Below are positions 34,645 to 44,336 of a DNA stretch of 64,000 nucleotides, in pieces. Below the pieces are notes generated by a model. That model searched no databases. It had not been told where the DNA came from and saw only the letters and a program-made list of their open reading frames with translations. Made by a program: the position numbers and the translations under genes. The DNA is from Thalassospira sp. (GTDB lineage Bacteria > Pseudomonadota > Alphaproteobacteria > Rhodospirillales > Thalassospiraceae). The stretch spans positions 62,001 through 126,000 of the forward strand of contig NZ_JAUYHK010000011.1 in the NCBI RefSeq assembly GCF_030690045.1, given 5' to 3'. Position 1 is the first letter of the stretch. The number at the start of each line of letters is the position of its first letter.

Positions 34645-36015
34645 TTACATCTTGCCGATTTTGCGTGCGGTGGCGTCAAAGGCGGCGGTGGCCTTTTCAA
34701 CGATTTCGTCAATTTCGCTGTGCGAAATCACCAAAGGCGGCGACATCACCATGCGGTCGCCACAGGCGCGCATGATCACGCCATGTTCAACACAGAAATC
34801 GCGACAGATGGTGCCAACCGTGCCGGGCTTTTCGAACCCCTTGCGGGTTTTCTTGTCCGATACCAGTGGCATCCCGGCAATCAGCCCGACGCTTTCAACC
34901 GCGCCGACCAGCGGGTGATCGGCAAGGCTGGCGAGTTTTTTGCGCAGATAGGGGCCGATATCATCACGGACCCGTTCCACCAGTTTTTCATCACGAATGA
35001 TGCGGATATTTTCCAGCGCCACAGCCGCACAGACCGGATGACCGGAATAGGTAAAGCCGTGGGTGAATTCACCGCATTGATTGATCAGCACATCGGCCAC
35101 CCGGTCGCCGACCATGACGGCGGAAATCGGCAAATAACCCGATGACATGCCCTTGGCCATCGGCATCAGGTCGGGTTTGATGTCAAATGTGTCGCTGCCA
35201 AACCAGTTGCCGGTGCGGCCAAACCCGCAAATGACTTCATCCACCACCAGCAAAATATCGTATTTATCGCAGATACGCTGAATTTCCGGCCAGTAGGTTG
35301 CAGGTGGAATGATGACGCCCCCCGCGCCCTGAATCGGTTCACCGATAAAGGCACCGACCTTGTCCGCACCCAGTTCCAGAATTTTGTCTTCCAACGCACG
35401 CGCCGCAATCAGGCCGAATTCATCGGGGGTATGATCGCCACCTTCGCCAAACCAGTATGGTTGCATGATATGGGCGACATTGGGCAACATCGGCCCGCCT
35501 TGCGAATGCATCCCGGCCATTCCGCCCAGCGACGCCCCGGCAATGGTCGATCCGTGATAGGCGTTATGGCGGCTGATGATATGGCTGCGATCCGGTTGGC
35601 CTTTGAGTTTCCAGTATTGCCGCACCATGCGCACAACGGTGTCGTTCGCCTCGGACCCGGAATTGGCATAAAAAACATGATTGAGGCCATCGGGCGTGAT
35701 ATCGGCCAGGACCTGCGACAATTCAATCGCCGGGGCGTTCGCACACTGGAAAAAATTGTTGTAATAGGGCAGTTCCATCATCTGGCGCGATGCGACATCA
35801 GCCAGTTCCTTGCGGCCATAACCGACATTGACACACCACAGGCCGGCCATGCCGTCGATATAACGTTTGCCGTGCGAATCCTCGATATAGACACCTTGCG
35901 CCTTGGTAATGATCCGTGTACCGCGTGCATTGAGGTCGGCGGTATCGGTAAAGGGGTGCATGTGGTGTTGCTGGTCGATATTCTGCCAATGGGTGGTTTT
36001 GTCGATCTGGTTCAT
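34645..36015 (-). CDS. spuC: Class III aminotransferase, putrescine-pyruvate/polyamine type (SpuC-like)
   Basis: This 456-residue class III PLP enzyme has HPFTDTADLNARGTRIITKA near the start, YANSGSEANDTVVRM at the phosphate loop, VVDEVICGFGRTGNW with the Asp and the Schiff-base Lys in MPMAKGMSSGYLPISAV. These segments match putrescine-pyruvate aminotransferases that make 4-aminobutanal. The start at 36015 has a GGGAGA site, better than the ATG 7 codons upstream. It is divergent from puuA with a shared 304-base promoter region containing PuuR-like sites. Confidence 0.86.
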   Translation of the reverse strand: MNQIDKTTHWQNIDQQHHMHPFTDTADLNARGTRIITKAQGVYIEDSHGKRYIDGMAGLWCVNVGYGRKELADVASRQMMELPYYNNFFQCANAPAIELSQVLADITPDGLNHVFYANSGSEANDTVVRMVRQYWKLKGQPDRSHIISRHNAYHGSTIAGASLGGMAGMHSQGGPMLPNVAHIMQPYWFGEGGDHTPDEFGLIAARALEDKILELGADKVGAFIGEPIQGAGGVIIPPATYWPEIQRICDKYDILLVVDEVICGFGRTGNWFGSDTFDIKPDLMPMAKGMSSGYLPISAVMVGDRVADVLINQCGEFTHGFTYSGHPVCAAVALENIRIIRDEKLVERVRDDIGPYLRKKLASLADHPLVGAVESVGLIAGMPLVSDKKTRKGFEKPGTVGTICRDFCVEHGVIMRACGDRMVMSPPLVISHSEIDEIVEKATAAFDATARKIGKM

Positions 36016-36059
36016 GACGTCTCCCGGCAGCGACAATGCGCCTTGCTCTGTGTGGAATG

Positions 36060-36076
36060 TTGAACGGCTTGTTCAA
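36060..36076. promoter_or_regulatory. Perfect operator-like palindrome upstream of the aminotransferase
   Basis: TTGAAC-GGCTT-GTTCAA is a perfect 17-base dyad 45 bases upstream of the aminotransferase start. The half-site TTGAAC/GTTCAA also appears as TTGTTCA (36204-36210) and TGAACAA (36239-36245) nearer puuA, so the same regulator may bind several places in this divergent region. Confidence 0.55.
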
Positions 36077-36229
36077 GTGTTCGTTTTTTCGCACACCTTT
36101 GCAAGAGGAAATTTTTGTCGCCTTGTCCGAGGTATCGTGGCGCAAAAAAGCCAACAGATGTTCTGATGAGGCAGAAACAATGCCGTATTGTGCGGCGCAA
36201 TGTTTGTTCAGGGATAAAATGGCAGATGC

Positions 36230-36244
36230 ACGATATAATGAACA
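36230..36244 (+). promoter_or_regulatory. Near-consensus PuuR binding site overlapping a -10 box, upstream of puuA
   Basis: ACGATATAATGAACA differs at only two positions from the 15-base PuuR recognition sequence as I recall it from E. coli (AAAATATAATGAACA). It contains TATAAT (36234-36239), so a bound repressor would block the promoter. It lies 75 bases before the puuA ATG, and a PuuR-like gene follows puuA directly. The rest of the 36016-36319 gap shows one flanking inverted repeat of TTGTTCA and no open frame of note. Confidence 0.65.
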
Positions 36245-36319
36245 AGGGCTTGACCAAATCCCGGCGGCGCGGCACCATGAGGCATTCATAACAAAGACGC
36301 TATCTGGGGGTATAAACCG

Positions 36320-37702
36320 ATGAACAAGACGTTCGTCGAAGACAGTCGGGCCGAAGCCCAAAGGTTCTTTGATGCCAATCCGGATATCGAACTGGTCGAA
36401 ATTTTGCTGCCCGATATCAACGGGGTGTTTCGCGGCAAGCGCGTCAGCAAGAACAAATTTCTGAAAAGTTATGCCGAGGGCGTCAATATGCCCGGTTCGA
36501 TGTGTCTGGTCGATATTACCGGCAACAATCCCGAAGGTACGGGGATGTTATGGTCCAGCGGCGATCAGGATAATATCGCCCATCCGATTCCCGGCACATT
36601 GCATCGCGTGCCGTATGGCAAGCAGGCATTGGCACAGGTGATGATGTCGTTGCATGACCTTGACGGGGAACGGTTTTTTGCCGATCCGCGTAATGTCTTG
36701 CAAGGGGTCGTTGACCGGATGGCGGCGGATGGCCTGTTTCCGACCGTGGCACTGGAACTGGAATTTTATCTGGCCGACCAGAATACCGAAACCGGGATTC
36801 CGTTGCCGCCCGCACCATTGGGCGGTGGTTATGCGTCTGACGGGGTACAGGTTTATGGTTTGCAGGAAATCGAAAATTTCGACCGGGTGCTGCATGATGC
36901 GGTCAGTGAGCTGAACCGGCAGGGGATTCCGGCCGATACCATCGTGGCCGAAGCCGGCCCCGGACAGTTCGAAATCAATCTGGGCCATGTCAATGACCCG
37001 ATGCAGGCCGCCGATCATGCCATGCAGTTAAAGCGCGTGGTCAAGGGGATTGCGTGGGATCACAAGGTCACGGCGACCTTTATGGCCAAGCCTTATTCCG
37101 ATCAGGCCGGCAACGGTTTGCATGTTCATGTCAGCTTGCGCGATGCGGCAGGCAAGAATGTATTGTCGCCAGTTGGTGATGAAGACGTTTCCGATATGCT
37201 GCGATATTCGATTGGCGGGTTGCAGGCATCGATGTTTGAAAGCATGGCGATTTTTGCGCCCAATCCCAATTCGTTCCGGCGTTTCCAGAACAATGCCTAT
37301 GCGCCGATGTCGCCCAATTGGGGCCTGAATAACCGTACCGTGGCCTTGCGGGTTCCGGCGGGTGGCCCTGAAAGTGCGCGGATCGAACATCGGGTGTCGG
37401 GGGCGGATTCCAACCCTTATCTGGTGCTGGCCTGTGTTTTGGCCGGGATGCATTACGGAATCAAACACAAACTTGATCCCGGTGCGCCGGTTGAAGGCAA
37501 CGGTTATGAGCAGACCGGCGGCAAGATCGTGCCGCGCAGCATGATTTCGGCGCTGGATTGTTTTGTGGATGGCAAGATCGTCAAGGATTATCTGGGCGAA
37601 CGGTTTGTCGAGGTTTATGACGTTTGCCGCCGTGCCGAATATGACCAGTTCTTTGCCGAAGTCACCACGCTTGAATATCGCTGGTATCTGGATGCGGTTT
37701 AA
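36320..37702 (+). CDS. puuA: Glutamine-synthetase family, gamma-glutamylputrescine synthetase-like (PuuA)
   Basis: This 460-residue glutamine synthetase family protein is of PuuA type. It shows the Glu-rich metal site in VALELEFYLAD, the conserved NGLHVHVSL in the catalytic region and RIEHRVSGADSNPYLVLA towards the end. It would ligate glutamate to putrescine with ATP, the first step of the glutamylated pathway. Its stop TAA overlaps the next gene start (TAATG). Divergence from the SpuC-like gene and a PuuR-like site upstream support the assignment. Confidence 0.88.
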   Translation: MNKTFVEDSRAEAQRFFDANPDIELVEILLPDINGVFRGKRVSKNKFLKSYAEGVNMPGSMCLVDITGNNPEGTGMLWSSGDQDNIAHPIPGTLHRVPYGKQALAQVMMSLHDLDGERFFADPRNVLQGVVDRMAADGLFPTVALELEFYLADQNTETGIPLPPAPLGGGYASDGVQVYGLQEIENFDRVLHDAVSELNRQGIPADTIVAEAGPGQFEINLGHVNDPMQAADHAMQLKRVVKGIAWDHKVTATFMAKPYSDQAGNGLHVHVSLRDAAGKNVLSPVGDEDVSDMLRYSIGGLQASMFESMAIFAPNPNSFRRFQNNAYAPMSPNWGLNNRTVALRVPAGGPESARIEHRVSGADSNPYLVLACVLAGMHYGIKHKLDPGAPVEGNGYEQTGGKIVPRSMISALDCFVDGKIVKDYLGERFVEVYDVCRRAEYDQFFAEVTTLEYRWYLDAV

Positions 37703-38289
37703 TGGCCACGGTCATTGAGGACGGAAAACCGCACCGTGTGGCTTCCAACAAGATTGGGGACCGCCTGAAATCGGTGCGCAATATGTATGGATTATCGCAA
37801 CGCGAACTGGCGCGTCGGGCCGGGGTGACCAACAGCACGATTTCAACCATCGAACAGAACCGGGTCAGCCCGTCGGTAGACTCGCTGACCAAGGTTCTGG
37901 ACGGCATTCCGATGAGCCTGATCGATTTTTTCACCATTGATCTGGATAATGGCGAGGAAATCTTTTTCCGGCGGGATGATCTGGTGGAGCTGTCGGACGG
38001 CACGATGTCGATGCGTCTGGTCGGGGCAACCCGCAAGGATCGCAAATTGCGGGTGTTGCATGAAATCTATCCGCCCAAAGGCGGCACCGGGGATCGCCTG
38101 ATTATTCAAAAGGGCGAAGAAGCCGGGGTTGTGGTGCGGGGCAGGCTGGAAGTCACCGTGGGCGACCGGGTGCAGGTATTGGAACCGGGCGATGCCTATT
38201 ATTTCAATGCCGAAATCCCGCACCGGTTCCGCAATCCCGACGATGCCGAATGCGAAGTCGTCAGTGCGGCAACGCCGCCGTCATATTGA
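37702..38289 (+). CDS. puuR: XRE-cupin transcriptional regulator (PuuR-like)
   Basis: This 195-residue regulator has an N-terminal XRE HTH (about residues 10-70, LKSVRNMYGLSQRELARRAG and VTNSTISTIEQNRVSPSVDS) and a C-terminal cupin (about residues 115-190, GEEAGVVVRGRLEVTVGDRV). This is the architecture of PuuR, the putrescine-sensitive repressor. It starts within the stop of puuA and probably binds the TATAATGAACA site at 36230. Autoregulation is likely because both genes share one promoter. Confidence 0.86.
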   Translation: MATVIEDGKPHRVASNKIGDRLKSVRNMYGLSQRELARRAGVTNSTISTIEQNRVSPSVDSLTKVLDGIPMSLIDFFTIDLDNGEEIFFRRDDLVELSDGTMSMRLVGATRKDRKLRVLHEIYPPKGGTGDRLIIQKGEEAGVVVRGRLEVTVGDRVQVLEPGDAYYFNAEIPHRFRNPDDAECEVVSAATPPSY

Positions 38290-38299
38290 AATCATATTT

Positions 38300-38329
38300 T
38301 GACCGACAAGTATGTGGCACACTCGGTCA
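38300..38329. promoter_or_regulatory. Inverted repeat between regulator and aldehyde dehydrogenase genes
   Basis: TGACCGA (38300-38306) and TCGGTCA (38323-38329) form a perfect 7-bp inverted repeat with a 16-base centre. No T-run follows, so termination is unlikely; an operator or mRNA structure in the 64-base gap before puuC is possible. Confidence 0.4.
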
Positions 38330-38353
38330 CGTCCTGTATCAGGAGATTATCCA

Positions 38354-39859
38354 ATGACCAAAGTCATGAGCTTTGACGCCCTGAAATCACAAGCGGCCAG
38401 CCTTGATATCCGTCGTCAGGCCTTTATCAACGGGGTTTATGTGGATGCGGCGTCGGGTCGCACCTTTGATTGCGTCAGTCCGCGCGATGGCAAGGTTCTG
38501 GCGAAAATCGCCGAATGCGATGTCGAAGACGTCAACCGTGCCGTGGCAGCCGCCCGTGCGGTGTTTGAAAAAGGCAGCTGGTCGGAGGCCGCGCCGGGCA
38601 AACGCAAGGCGATTTTGATGAAATTCGCCGATCTGATGGCACAACATGCGTCTGAACTGGCCCTGCTGGAAAGCCTTGATATGGGCAAGCCGATTTCGAT
38701 GTCATCGGGCGATGATATTCCATTGTCGATCAGTTGCATGCGCTGGTACGCCGAGGCGATCGACAAGGTGTATGACGAAATTTCGCCGCGTGACCCACGC
38801 GCGATTGGCATGATCACCCGCGAACCTTTGGGCGTGATCGCCGCCGTGGTGCCGTGGAATTTTCCCTTGATGATGGCGATGTGGAAACTGGGCCCGGCAT
38901 TGGCGATGGGCAATTCAGTGGTTTTGAAACCCGCCGAACAATCGCCGCTGACGGCGTTGCGGATTGCCGAACTGGCGACAGAGGCCGGGTTGCCCGACGG
39001 GGTTTTGAATGTGGTGCCCGGTTTTGGCCCGACGGCGGGCAAGGCACTGGGCCTGCATGACGATGTTGATTGCGTGACCTTTACCGGGTCGGGCGAAGTC
39101 GGAAAACTGTTTTTGCAATATGCAGGACAGTCGAACATGAAACGGGTCTGGCTGGAATGCGGCGGCAAAAGCCCCAATATCGTTCTGGCCGATTGCCCGG
39201 ATATGGATGCGGCAGCGGCCGCCGCAGCGGGCGGGATTTTCTATAATCAGGGTGAAGTTTGTACCGCCGGATCGCGCCTGATTGTTGAAAACAGCATCAA
39301 GGATGAATTCATCGAAAAAGTGATTGCCCAGGGCAAGAAAATGGTGCCGGGCGATCCGCTGGACCCGGCCAGCCAGATGGGGGCGATTGTTGATGAAAAC
39401 CAGATGAACCGCGTTTTGGGCTTTATCGAAAAAGGCCATGCCGAAGGCGCGCAATTGCGCACCGGTGGTAACCGTGTGCGCACCGAAACCGGCGGCTATT
39501 TCATCGAACCCACGGTATTTGACGGGGTGGGCAACGATATGACGATTGCCCGCGAGGAAATTTTTGGCCCGGTATTGTCGGTGATATCAGTTCACGATTG
39601 GCAGGAAGCGGTGAAAACCGCCAATGATACGCCGTATGGCCTTGCTGCTGCCGTCTGGACGCGGGATATCAACAAGGCGCATCTGGCCGCGAAAAAATTG
39701 CGGGCCGGTCTGGTCTGGATCAATTGCTGGGACGGCGGGTCGATCACCATGCCGTTTGGCGGTTACAAACAATCGGGCACAGGCCGCGACCGTTCGTTGC
39801 ATGCCCTTGATAAATATTGTGAAATCAAATCGACATGGATCGCCCTTGGCGATGCCTGA
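38354..39859 (+). CDS. puuC: Aldehyde dehydrogenase, gamma-glutamyl-gamma-aminobutyraldehyde type (PuuC-like)
   Basis: This 501-residue NAD(P)-dependent aldehyde dehydrogenase has the catalytic Cys303 in NQGEVCTAGSRL, general base Glu268 in LECGGKSPN and the nucleotide loop TFTGSGEVGK. The opening IRRQAFINGVYVDAASG is typical of PuuC. It oxidises the aldehyde made by PuuB-like or SpuC-like enzymes. The start at 38354 follows AGGAG; an upstream in-frame codon (38312) has no such site. The agmatinase gene follows 19 bases later. Confidence 0.9.
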   Translation: MTKVMSFDALKSQAASLDIRRQAFINGVYVDAASGRTFDCVSPRDGKVLAKIAECDVEDVNRAVAAARAVFEKGSWSEAAPGKRKAILMKFADLMAQHASELALLESLDMGKPISMSSGDDIPLSISCMRWYAEAIDKVYDEISPRDPRAIGMITREPLGVIAAVVPWNFPLMMAMWKLGPALAMGNSVVLKPAEQSPLTALRIAELATEAGLPDGVLNVVPGFGPTAGKALGLHDDVDCVTFTGSGEVGKLFLQYAGQSNMKRVWLECGGKSPNIVLADCPDMDAAAAAAAGGIFYNQGEVCTAGSRLIVENSIKDEFIEKVIAQGKKMVPGDPLDPASQMGAIVDENQMNRVLGFIEKGHAEGAQLRTGGNRVRTETGGYFIEPTVFDGVGNDMTIAREEIFGPVLSVISVHDWQEAVKTANDTPYGLAAAVWTRDINKAHLAAKKLRAGLVWINCWDGGSITMPFGGYKQSGTGRDRSLHALDKYCEIKSTWIALGDA

Positions 39860-39878
39860 GCGTGAGGAAACTGGAAAG

Positions 39879-40844
39879 ATGAGCAGTACCGGAGTGATTG
39901 ATACCAAGGGCGGCGACAACGCCTTTACCGCCAAATCGGTGCATCAGAACACCAGCGAGCCGATGTATTCCGGCGCACTGTCTTTCATGCGCCGGATCTA
40001 TAGCCGCGATCTGAGCGGCATTGATGTTGCTGTGACTGGCGTTCCCTATGATCTGGCGACCAGCAGCCGACCGGGAACGCGGCTTGGCCCGCAGGGGGTG
40101 CGCCGGGCATCGGCCCATCTGGCATGGGCCCCGCATTTTCCGTCGGGTCGCGATATTTTTGCGCAACTGGCCGTGATTGACTATGGCGATATGGTGATTG
40201 ATCCGGGCCATCCGCAAATGATCCCCGATGCCATCGAAGACCATGCGCGAACCATCGTGCAATCGGGTGCCAAAATGTTGACGATTGGCGGCGATCATTT
40301 CGTCAGCTATCCGATCCTCAAGGCCCATGCCGAAAAATACGGCAAGGGGATTTCCCTGATCCAGTTTGATGCCCATTCCGATACGTGGGAAGATGACGGT
40401 GACCGGATCGATCATGGCACGATGTTCTGGCATGCTGCGAAAAACGGCATTGTCGATCCGGCCAAATCCATACAGGTCGGCATCCGTACCCATAATGAAT
40501 CGACGCAGGGGTTTAACATCCTGTACGGCCCGGATGTGCAGGCGATGTCGATCGAGGCGATTGTCGCCAAAATCAAGGCGGTGGTCGGGGATAACCCGGC
40601 CTATATCACCTTTGACATTGATGGCCTTGATCCCTGTTACGCGCCAGGCACAGGAACCCCGGTTCTGGGCGGGTTGACCACCCATCAGGCGGTATCGATC
40701 CTGCGCGGGCTGGAGGGGATCAACCTGATCGGCAGCGATGTGGTGGAAGTATCCCCGCCCTTTGATGTGGCGGATATTACCGCCCTTGCCGGGGCGACGA
40801 TTGCGTGGGAAATGTTGAATTTACACGCAGCCAACAAGAAATAG
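39879..40844 (+). CDS. speB: Agmatinase / ureohydrolase (SpeB)
   Basis: This 321-residue ureohydrolase has a complete binuclear manganese site: H140 in IGGDHF, D164/H166/D168 in FDAHSDTW and D246/D248 in TFDIDGLDP, with the downstream YAPGTGTPVLGG motif. It hydrolyses agmatine to putrescine and urea, feeding the putrescine genes around it; related guanidino acid hydrolases cannot be fully excluded. The start is the ATG at 39879 with GGAAA upstream, after the aldehyde dehydrogenase stop. Confidence 0.88.
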   Translation: MSSTGVIDTKGGDNAFTAKSVHQNTSEPMYSGALSFMRRIYSRDLSGIDVAVTGVPYDLATSSRPGTRLGPQGVRRASAHLAWAPHFPSGRDIFAQLAVIDYGDMVIDPGHPQMIPDAIEDHARTIVQSGAKMLTIGGDHFVSYPILKAHAEKYGKGISLIQFDAHSDTWEDDGDRIDHGTMFWHAAKNGIVDPAKSIQVGIRTHNESTQGFNILYGPDVQAMSIEAIVAKIKAVVGDNPAYITFDIDGLDPCYAPGTGTPVLGGLTTHQAVSILRGLEGINLIGSDVVEVSPPFDVADITALAGATIAWEMLNLHAANKK

Positions 40845-40861
40845 TCCGTTATGGGCGATCA

Positions 40862-40891
40862 GGCCGGTACAGATGTACCGGCCTTTGTTTT
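40862..40891 (+). terminator. Intrinsic terminator after speB
   Basis: A 9-bp perfect stem GGCCGGTAC / GTACCGGCC (40862-40870 with 40875-40883), loop AGAT, is followed by TTTGTTTT. It ends the puu/speB transcript. The phosphatase-like gene starts 20 bases after it. Confidence 0.85.
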
Positions 40892-40910
40892 GGGTCTGAT
40901 ACAGGAAAGC

Positions 40911-41495
40911 ATGATGCAGTCGGTTTCGATTTCGGTTTTGACGATTTGTGGCATTGAAGAACTTCCGGGGCATGCAGCGCGGTCTGTGACGCATGTTTTA
41001 TCGGTGATTGACCCGGAAACCCCCGATCCCGAGGCCTTTGGCACCTATGCGCCGCATGACCGCACCCTGTTGCGGTTTCACGATATTATCGAGGAAAAAC
41101 CCGGCATGATCATGCCGCAATCCGGCCATGTCGAGGAAATCCTTGGTTTTGGCGAGAAACTGGCCGGGTCCTGTGACAGCCGGACCGACGGGCATTTGCT
41201 GGTGCATTGTCATATGGGCGTATCGCGGTCAACGGCGGCGATGATGACCCTGATGGCACAGGCGCAACCCGATGCCAGCGAGGATGAACTCTTTCACCGT
41301 CTGGCCATGATCCGGCCCCAGGCGTGGCCCAATTCTGTGATGATCGGCTATGCCGATGCGTATCTGGGTCGCAAGGGGCGTTTGAGTGCGGCCCTGACCC
41401 GCCATTATGGTCGCCAGTTGCAAAAGGACCCGTCAATCGGCGAATGGATGACCGAACTGGGCCGGGCGCGTGAAGTTGAAATGGCGCTTTATTGA
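40911..41495 (+). CDS. Dual-specificity/tyrosine phosphatase-like protein
   Basis: This 194-residue protein has the Cys-based phosphatase signature HC-x5-R (LLVHCHMGVSRSTAAM, Cys100 and Arg106) and an upstream acid candidate Asp58 in RFHDIIEE. It is short and soluble, a minimal PTP fold. Substrates are unknown; the placement after the speB terminator gives no functional link. The start at 40911 has AGGAAAG upstream; the first 20 residues of a longer reading overlap the terminator and are unlikely to be protein. Confidence 0.8.
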   Translation: MMQSVSISVLTICGIEELPGHAARSVTHVLSVIDPETPDPEAFGTYAPHDRTLLRFHDIIEEKPGMIMPQSGHVEEILGFGEKLAGSCDSRTDGHLLVHCHMGVSRSTAAMMTLMAQAQPDASEDELFHRLAMIRPQAWPNSVMIGYADAYLGRKGRLSAALTRHYGRQLQKDPSIGEWMTELGRAREVEMALY

Positions 41496-41535
41496 GGGGG
41501 AAATGCAGCGCTTTTTGCTGTTTTGATCCTGTCGG

Positions 41536-41569
41536 GCCGTTCGGGAAATTTCCGGGCGGCTTTTTCTTT
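41536..41569 (+). terminator. Intrinsic terminator after the phosphatase-like gene
   Basis: Stem GCCGTTCGGGAAA with TTTCCGGGCGGC (41536-41548 and 41549-41560, two G-U pairs and one bulge) is followed by TTTTTCTTT. It separates this gene from the sugar kinase. Confidence 0.7.
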
Positions 41570-41653
41570 GCGACCGTAATTGAATCGATTTAAAAGATGC
41601 TGTCCCACGTCACAAAACACCAGGCCATAAAGGCCATCAAACCGGAGATAAAC

Positions 41654-42613
41654 ATGACAGTGAAAGCAGTTTGCCTTGGGGAATTGCTGATTGATTTTGT
41701 CCCGACCGTGACGGGGACGGGACTTGCCGATGCACCGGCCTTTGCCAAGGCGGCAGGCGGTGCGCCGGGCAATGTGGCAGTGGGGTTGCAGCGCCAGGGG
41801 ATTGCCACCGGCTTTATCGGCAAGCTGGGCGATGATGCCTTCGGGCATTTTCTGGTGGATACGTTAAAATCCGATCATGTCGATACATCGGGAATTGTCC
41901 TGACGAAAGAAGCCCTGACCGGGCTGGCCTTTGTGTCGTTGCGGGCCGATGGCGAACGCGAATTTTCGTTTTACCGTTCGCCTTCGGCCGATATGTTGCT
42001 GTCGCCTGCCGATCTGGATGTGGCGATGCTGCAAGGATGCGATCTGTTTCATTACGGTACGCTGTGCATGATTGATGACGACCCACGAGCGGCGACATTA
42101 AAGGCCATTGAAATTGCGCGGGCAGGCGGGGCGATTATTTCCTGCGATCCCAATTTGCGCCTGCCATTGTGGCCCCATGAGGATGCCGCGCGCGAGATGT
42201 TGCTGCTGGCGATTTCAAAGGCCGATATTGTTAAAATTTCCGATGACGAAGTGGCCTTTCTGACCGGTGAAAAAGATATTGATGCCGGGGTCAAAAAGCT
42301 GTGGTGTGCGGGCTGGAAACTTCTGATCGTGACCTCCGGCCCTGAAGGTAGCCGGTTTTTCACCCCTGATTTTACCGGGCATGCCGATGCTTTCAGGGTG
42401 ACGGCGGTTGATGCCACCGGGGCCGGGGATGGATTTACCGCCGGTTTCCTGTCACGATTGCTGAAAGATCCGGAATTGCTGTCATCACAGGATAAAATTG
42501 CCGCCGCCTGCCGGTTTGCCAATGCGATGGGGGCGCTGACCGCGACCAAACGCGGGGCGATTGCCGCCCTGCCGACCGAGGCGGAAGTTACATCTTTTAT
42601 GGCGCAAGCCTGA
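41654..42613 (+). CDS. PfkB-family fructokinase
   Basis: This 319-residue PfkB kinase opens [20 protein letters not shown] with the [12 protein letters not shown] motif and the C-terminal signature [15 protein letters not shown] (catalytic Asp in GAGDGF). This set is typical of bacterial fructokinases. The start at 41654 has GGAG upstream. The next gene is Pgi 76 bases away, so fructose to fructose-6-phosphate to glucose-6-phosphate is a natural sequence, feeding the Entner-Doudoroff route. Confidence 0.86.
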   Translation: MTVKAVCLGELLIDFVPTVTGTGLADAPAFAKAAGGAPGNVAVGLQRQGIATGFIGKLGDDAFGHFLVDTLKSDHVDTSGIVLTKEALTGLAFVSLRADGEREFSFYRSPSADMLLSPADLDVAMLQGCDLFHYGTLCMIDDDPRAATLKAIEIARAGGAIISCDPNLRLPLWPHEDAAREMLLLAISKADIVKISDDEVAFLTGEKDIDAGVKKLWCAGWKLLIVTSGPEGSRFFTPDFTGHADAFRVTAVDATGAGDGFTAGFLSRLLKDPELLSSQDKIAAACRFANAMGALTATKRGAIAALPTEAEVTSFMAQA

Positions 42614-42689
42614 TTGCCAGACCATCTATAGACGTCCCACGCATATCATCATGGCCTGCGGGCCGACCTGTTTGAAAACCGAGGATGCC

Positions 42690-44336
42690 ATGTCCACCGA
42701 AAATCTGACGGATCGCTGGGAAAATCTGGAGAAACTGGGCGCGGATATTGCGCAAAATTTCCATCTGCGACGGGCCTTTGCCAGTGATGCCGGGCGGTTT
42801 GGCCGTTATCATTTGCAGTTTGACGATCTGTTTGTCGATTATTCCAAGAATCTTGTTACCGATGCGGTGATGGGTGAATTGATCGACCTTGCCAAGGCCG
42901 CCAATGTGACTGAATGGCGGGACCGGATGTTTGCCGGGGACCGGATCAATATCACCGAAAACCGGGCGGTTTTGCATACTGCCCTGCGCAATCTGGATGG
43001 TGGCCCGGTGATGGTGGACGGGCAGGATATCATGCCCGGTATCAAGGATGTGCTGGCGCGAATGAAGGCCTTTGCCGCCCGCGTGCAGGGGGGCGACTGG
43101 AAAGGTCATACCGGCAAAACCATCTGCGATGTCGTCAATATCGGCATTGGCGGATCCGATCTGGGGCCGGTGATGATCAACGAGGCGCTGCGCCCGTTTC
43201 ATCTTGACGGCATTCGGGCCCATTTCGTGTCCAATGTCGATGGTGCGCATCTGGTCGATACGCTGAAAGACCTTGATCCGGAACGCACCCTGTTTGTGAT
43301 TGCGTCGAAAACCTTTACCACCGATGAAACCCTGACCAATGCCCTGTCGGCCCGTGCGTGGCTGATTGAAAAGCTGGGCGATGACGGGGCGGTGGCAAAG
43401 CATTTTGTCGCGGTATCGACCGCCCTTGATAAGGTCGCAGATTTCGGCATTGATACCGACAATGCCTTTGGTTTCTGGGACTGGGTTGGCGGGCGATACA
43501 GCCTGTGGTCGGCAATTGGATTGCCGGTTATTCTGGCGGTGGGCTATGACAAATTCGAGGAATTGTTGCGCGGTGCGGCATCAATGGATCATCATTTTCG
43601 CACCGCCCGTCTGGCCGAAAACATTCCGGTTATCCTTGCCCTGATCGGGGTGTGGTATCGCAATATTCTGGGCGCGGCCAGCCATGCCATCCTGCCTTAT
43701 GATCAGCATCTGTCGCGGCTTCCGGCCTATTTGCAGCAGGCCGATATGGAAAGCAATGGCAAGTCGGTGCAGCGCGATGGCAAAAAAGTTACCCGTGCCA
43801 GCGGCCCGGTGATCTGGGGGGAACCGGGCACCAATGGTCAACATGCCTTTTATCAATTGATCCATCAGGGCACGGAATTGATCCCGGTTGATTTTCTGGT
43901 GGCGGCCAAGGCGCTGCATCCGTTGCAAAACCATCATGACAAGTTGGTGGCAAATTGCCTTGCCCAGGCCGAAGCCCTGATGCGCGGCAAAACTGCGCAG
44001 GAGGTGCAGGTTGAACTGGCTGCACAGGGCATGTCGGACGGTGAAATCGCGGCATTGGCCCCGCACAAGGTTTTTGCCGGGAATAAACCCAGCACCATGA
44101 TCCTGTATAAACAGCTTGATCCCTTTACGCTGGGGCGGCTGGTGGCGATGTATGAACATAAAATCTTTGTTCAGGGGATTATCTGGAACGTCAATTCCTA
44201 TGACCAGTGGGGGGTGGAACTGGGCAAGCAATTGGCGAAAGAATTGCTGCCGATGGTCCGGGGCGAGGAGACTGCGCAAAACCGCGACAGTTCAACCGCC
44301 GGTCTGATCGACCAGCTTTACAGTCTGCGATCCTGA
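42690..44336 (+). CDS. pgi: Glucose-6-phosphate isomerase
   Basis: At 548 residues it is nearly the same length as E. coli Pgi. Recognisable segments include the phosphate-binding [23 protein letters not shown] and the second signature [20 protein letters not shown] containing an active-site His. It interconverts glucose-6-phosphate and fructose-6-phosphate in the cytosol. The ATG at 42690 has GAGG upstream. The 3' end overlaps the convergent DUF2256 gene by 19 bases. Confidence 0.95.
   Translation: MSTENLTDRWENLEKLGADIAQNFHLRRAFASDAGRFGRYHLQFDDLFVDYSKNLVTDAVMGELIDLAKAANVTEWRDRMFAGDRINITENRAVLHTALRNLDGGPVMVDGQDIMPGIKDVLARMKAFAARVQGGDWKGHTGKTICDVVNIGIGGSDLGPVMINEALRPFHLDGIRAHFVSNVDGAHLVDTLKDLDPERTLFVIASKTFTTDETLTNALSARAWLIEKLGDDGAVAKHFVAVSTALDKVADFGIDTDNAFGFWDWVGGRYSLWSAIGLPVILAVGYDKFEELLRGAASMDHHFRTARLAENIPVILALIGVWYRNILGAASHAILPYDQHLSRLPAYLQQADMESNGKSVQRDGKKVTRASGPVIWGEPGTNGQHAFYQLIHQGTELIPVDFLVAAKALHPLQNHHDKLVANCLAQAEALMRGKTAQEVQVELAAQGMSDGEIAALAPHKVFAGNKPSTMILYKQLDPFTLGRLVAMYEHKIFVQGIIWNVNSYDQWGVELGKQLAKELLPMVRGEETAQNRDSSTAGLIDQLYSLRS

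Noticed and set aside
38312-38353. Upstream in-frame start for the aldehyde dehydrogenase
   Set aside because: It overlaps an inverted repeat and lacks a ribosome-binding site; AGGAG precedes the ATG at 38354.
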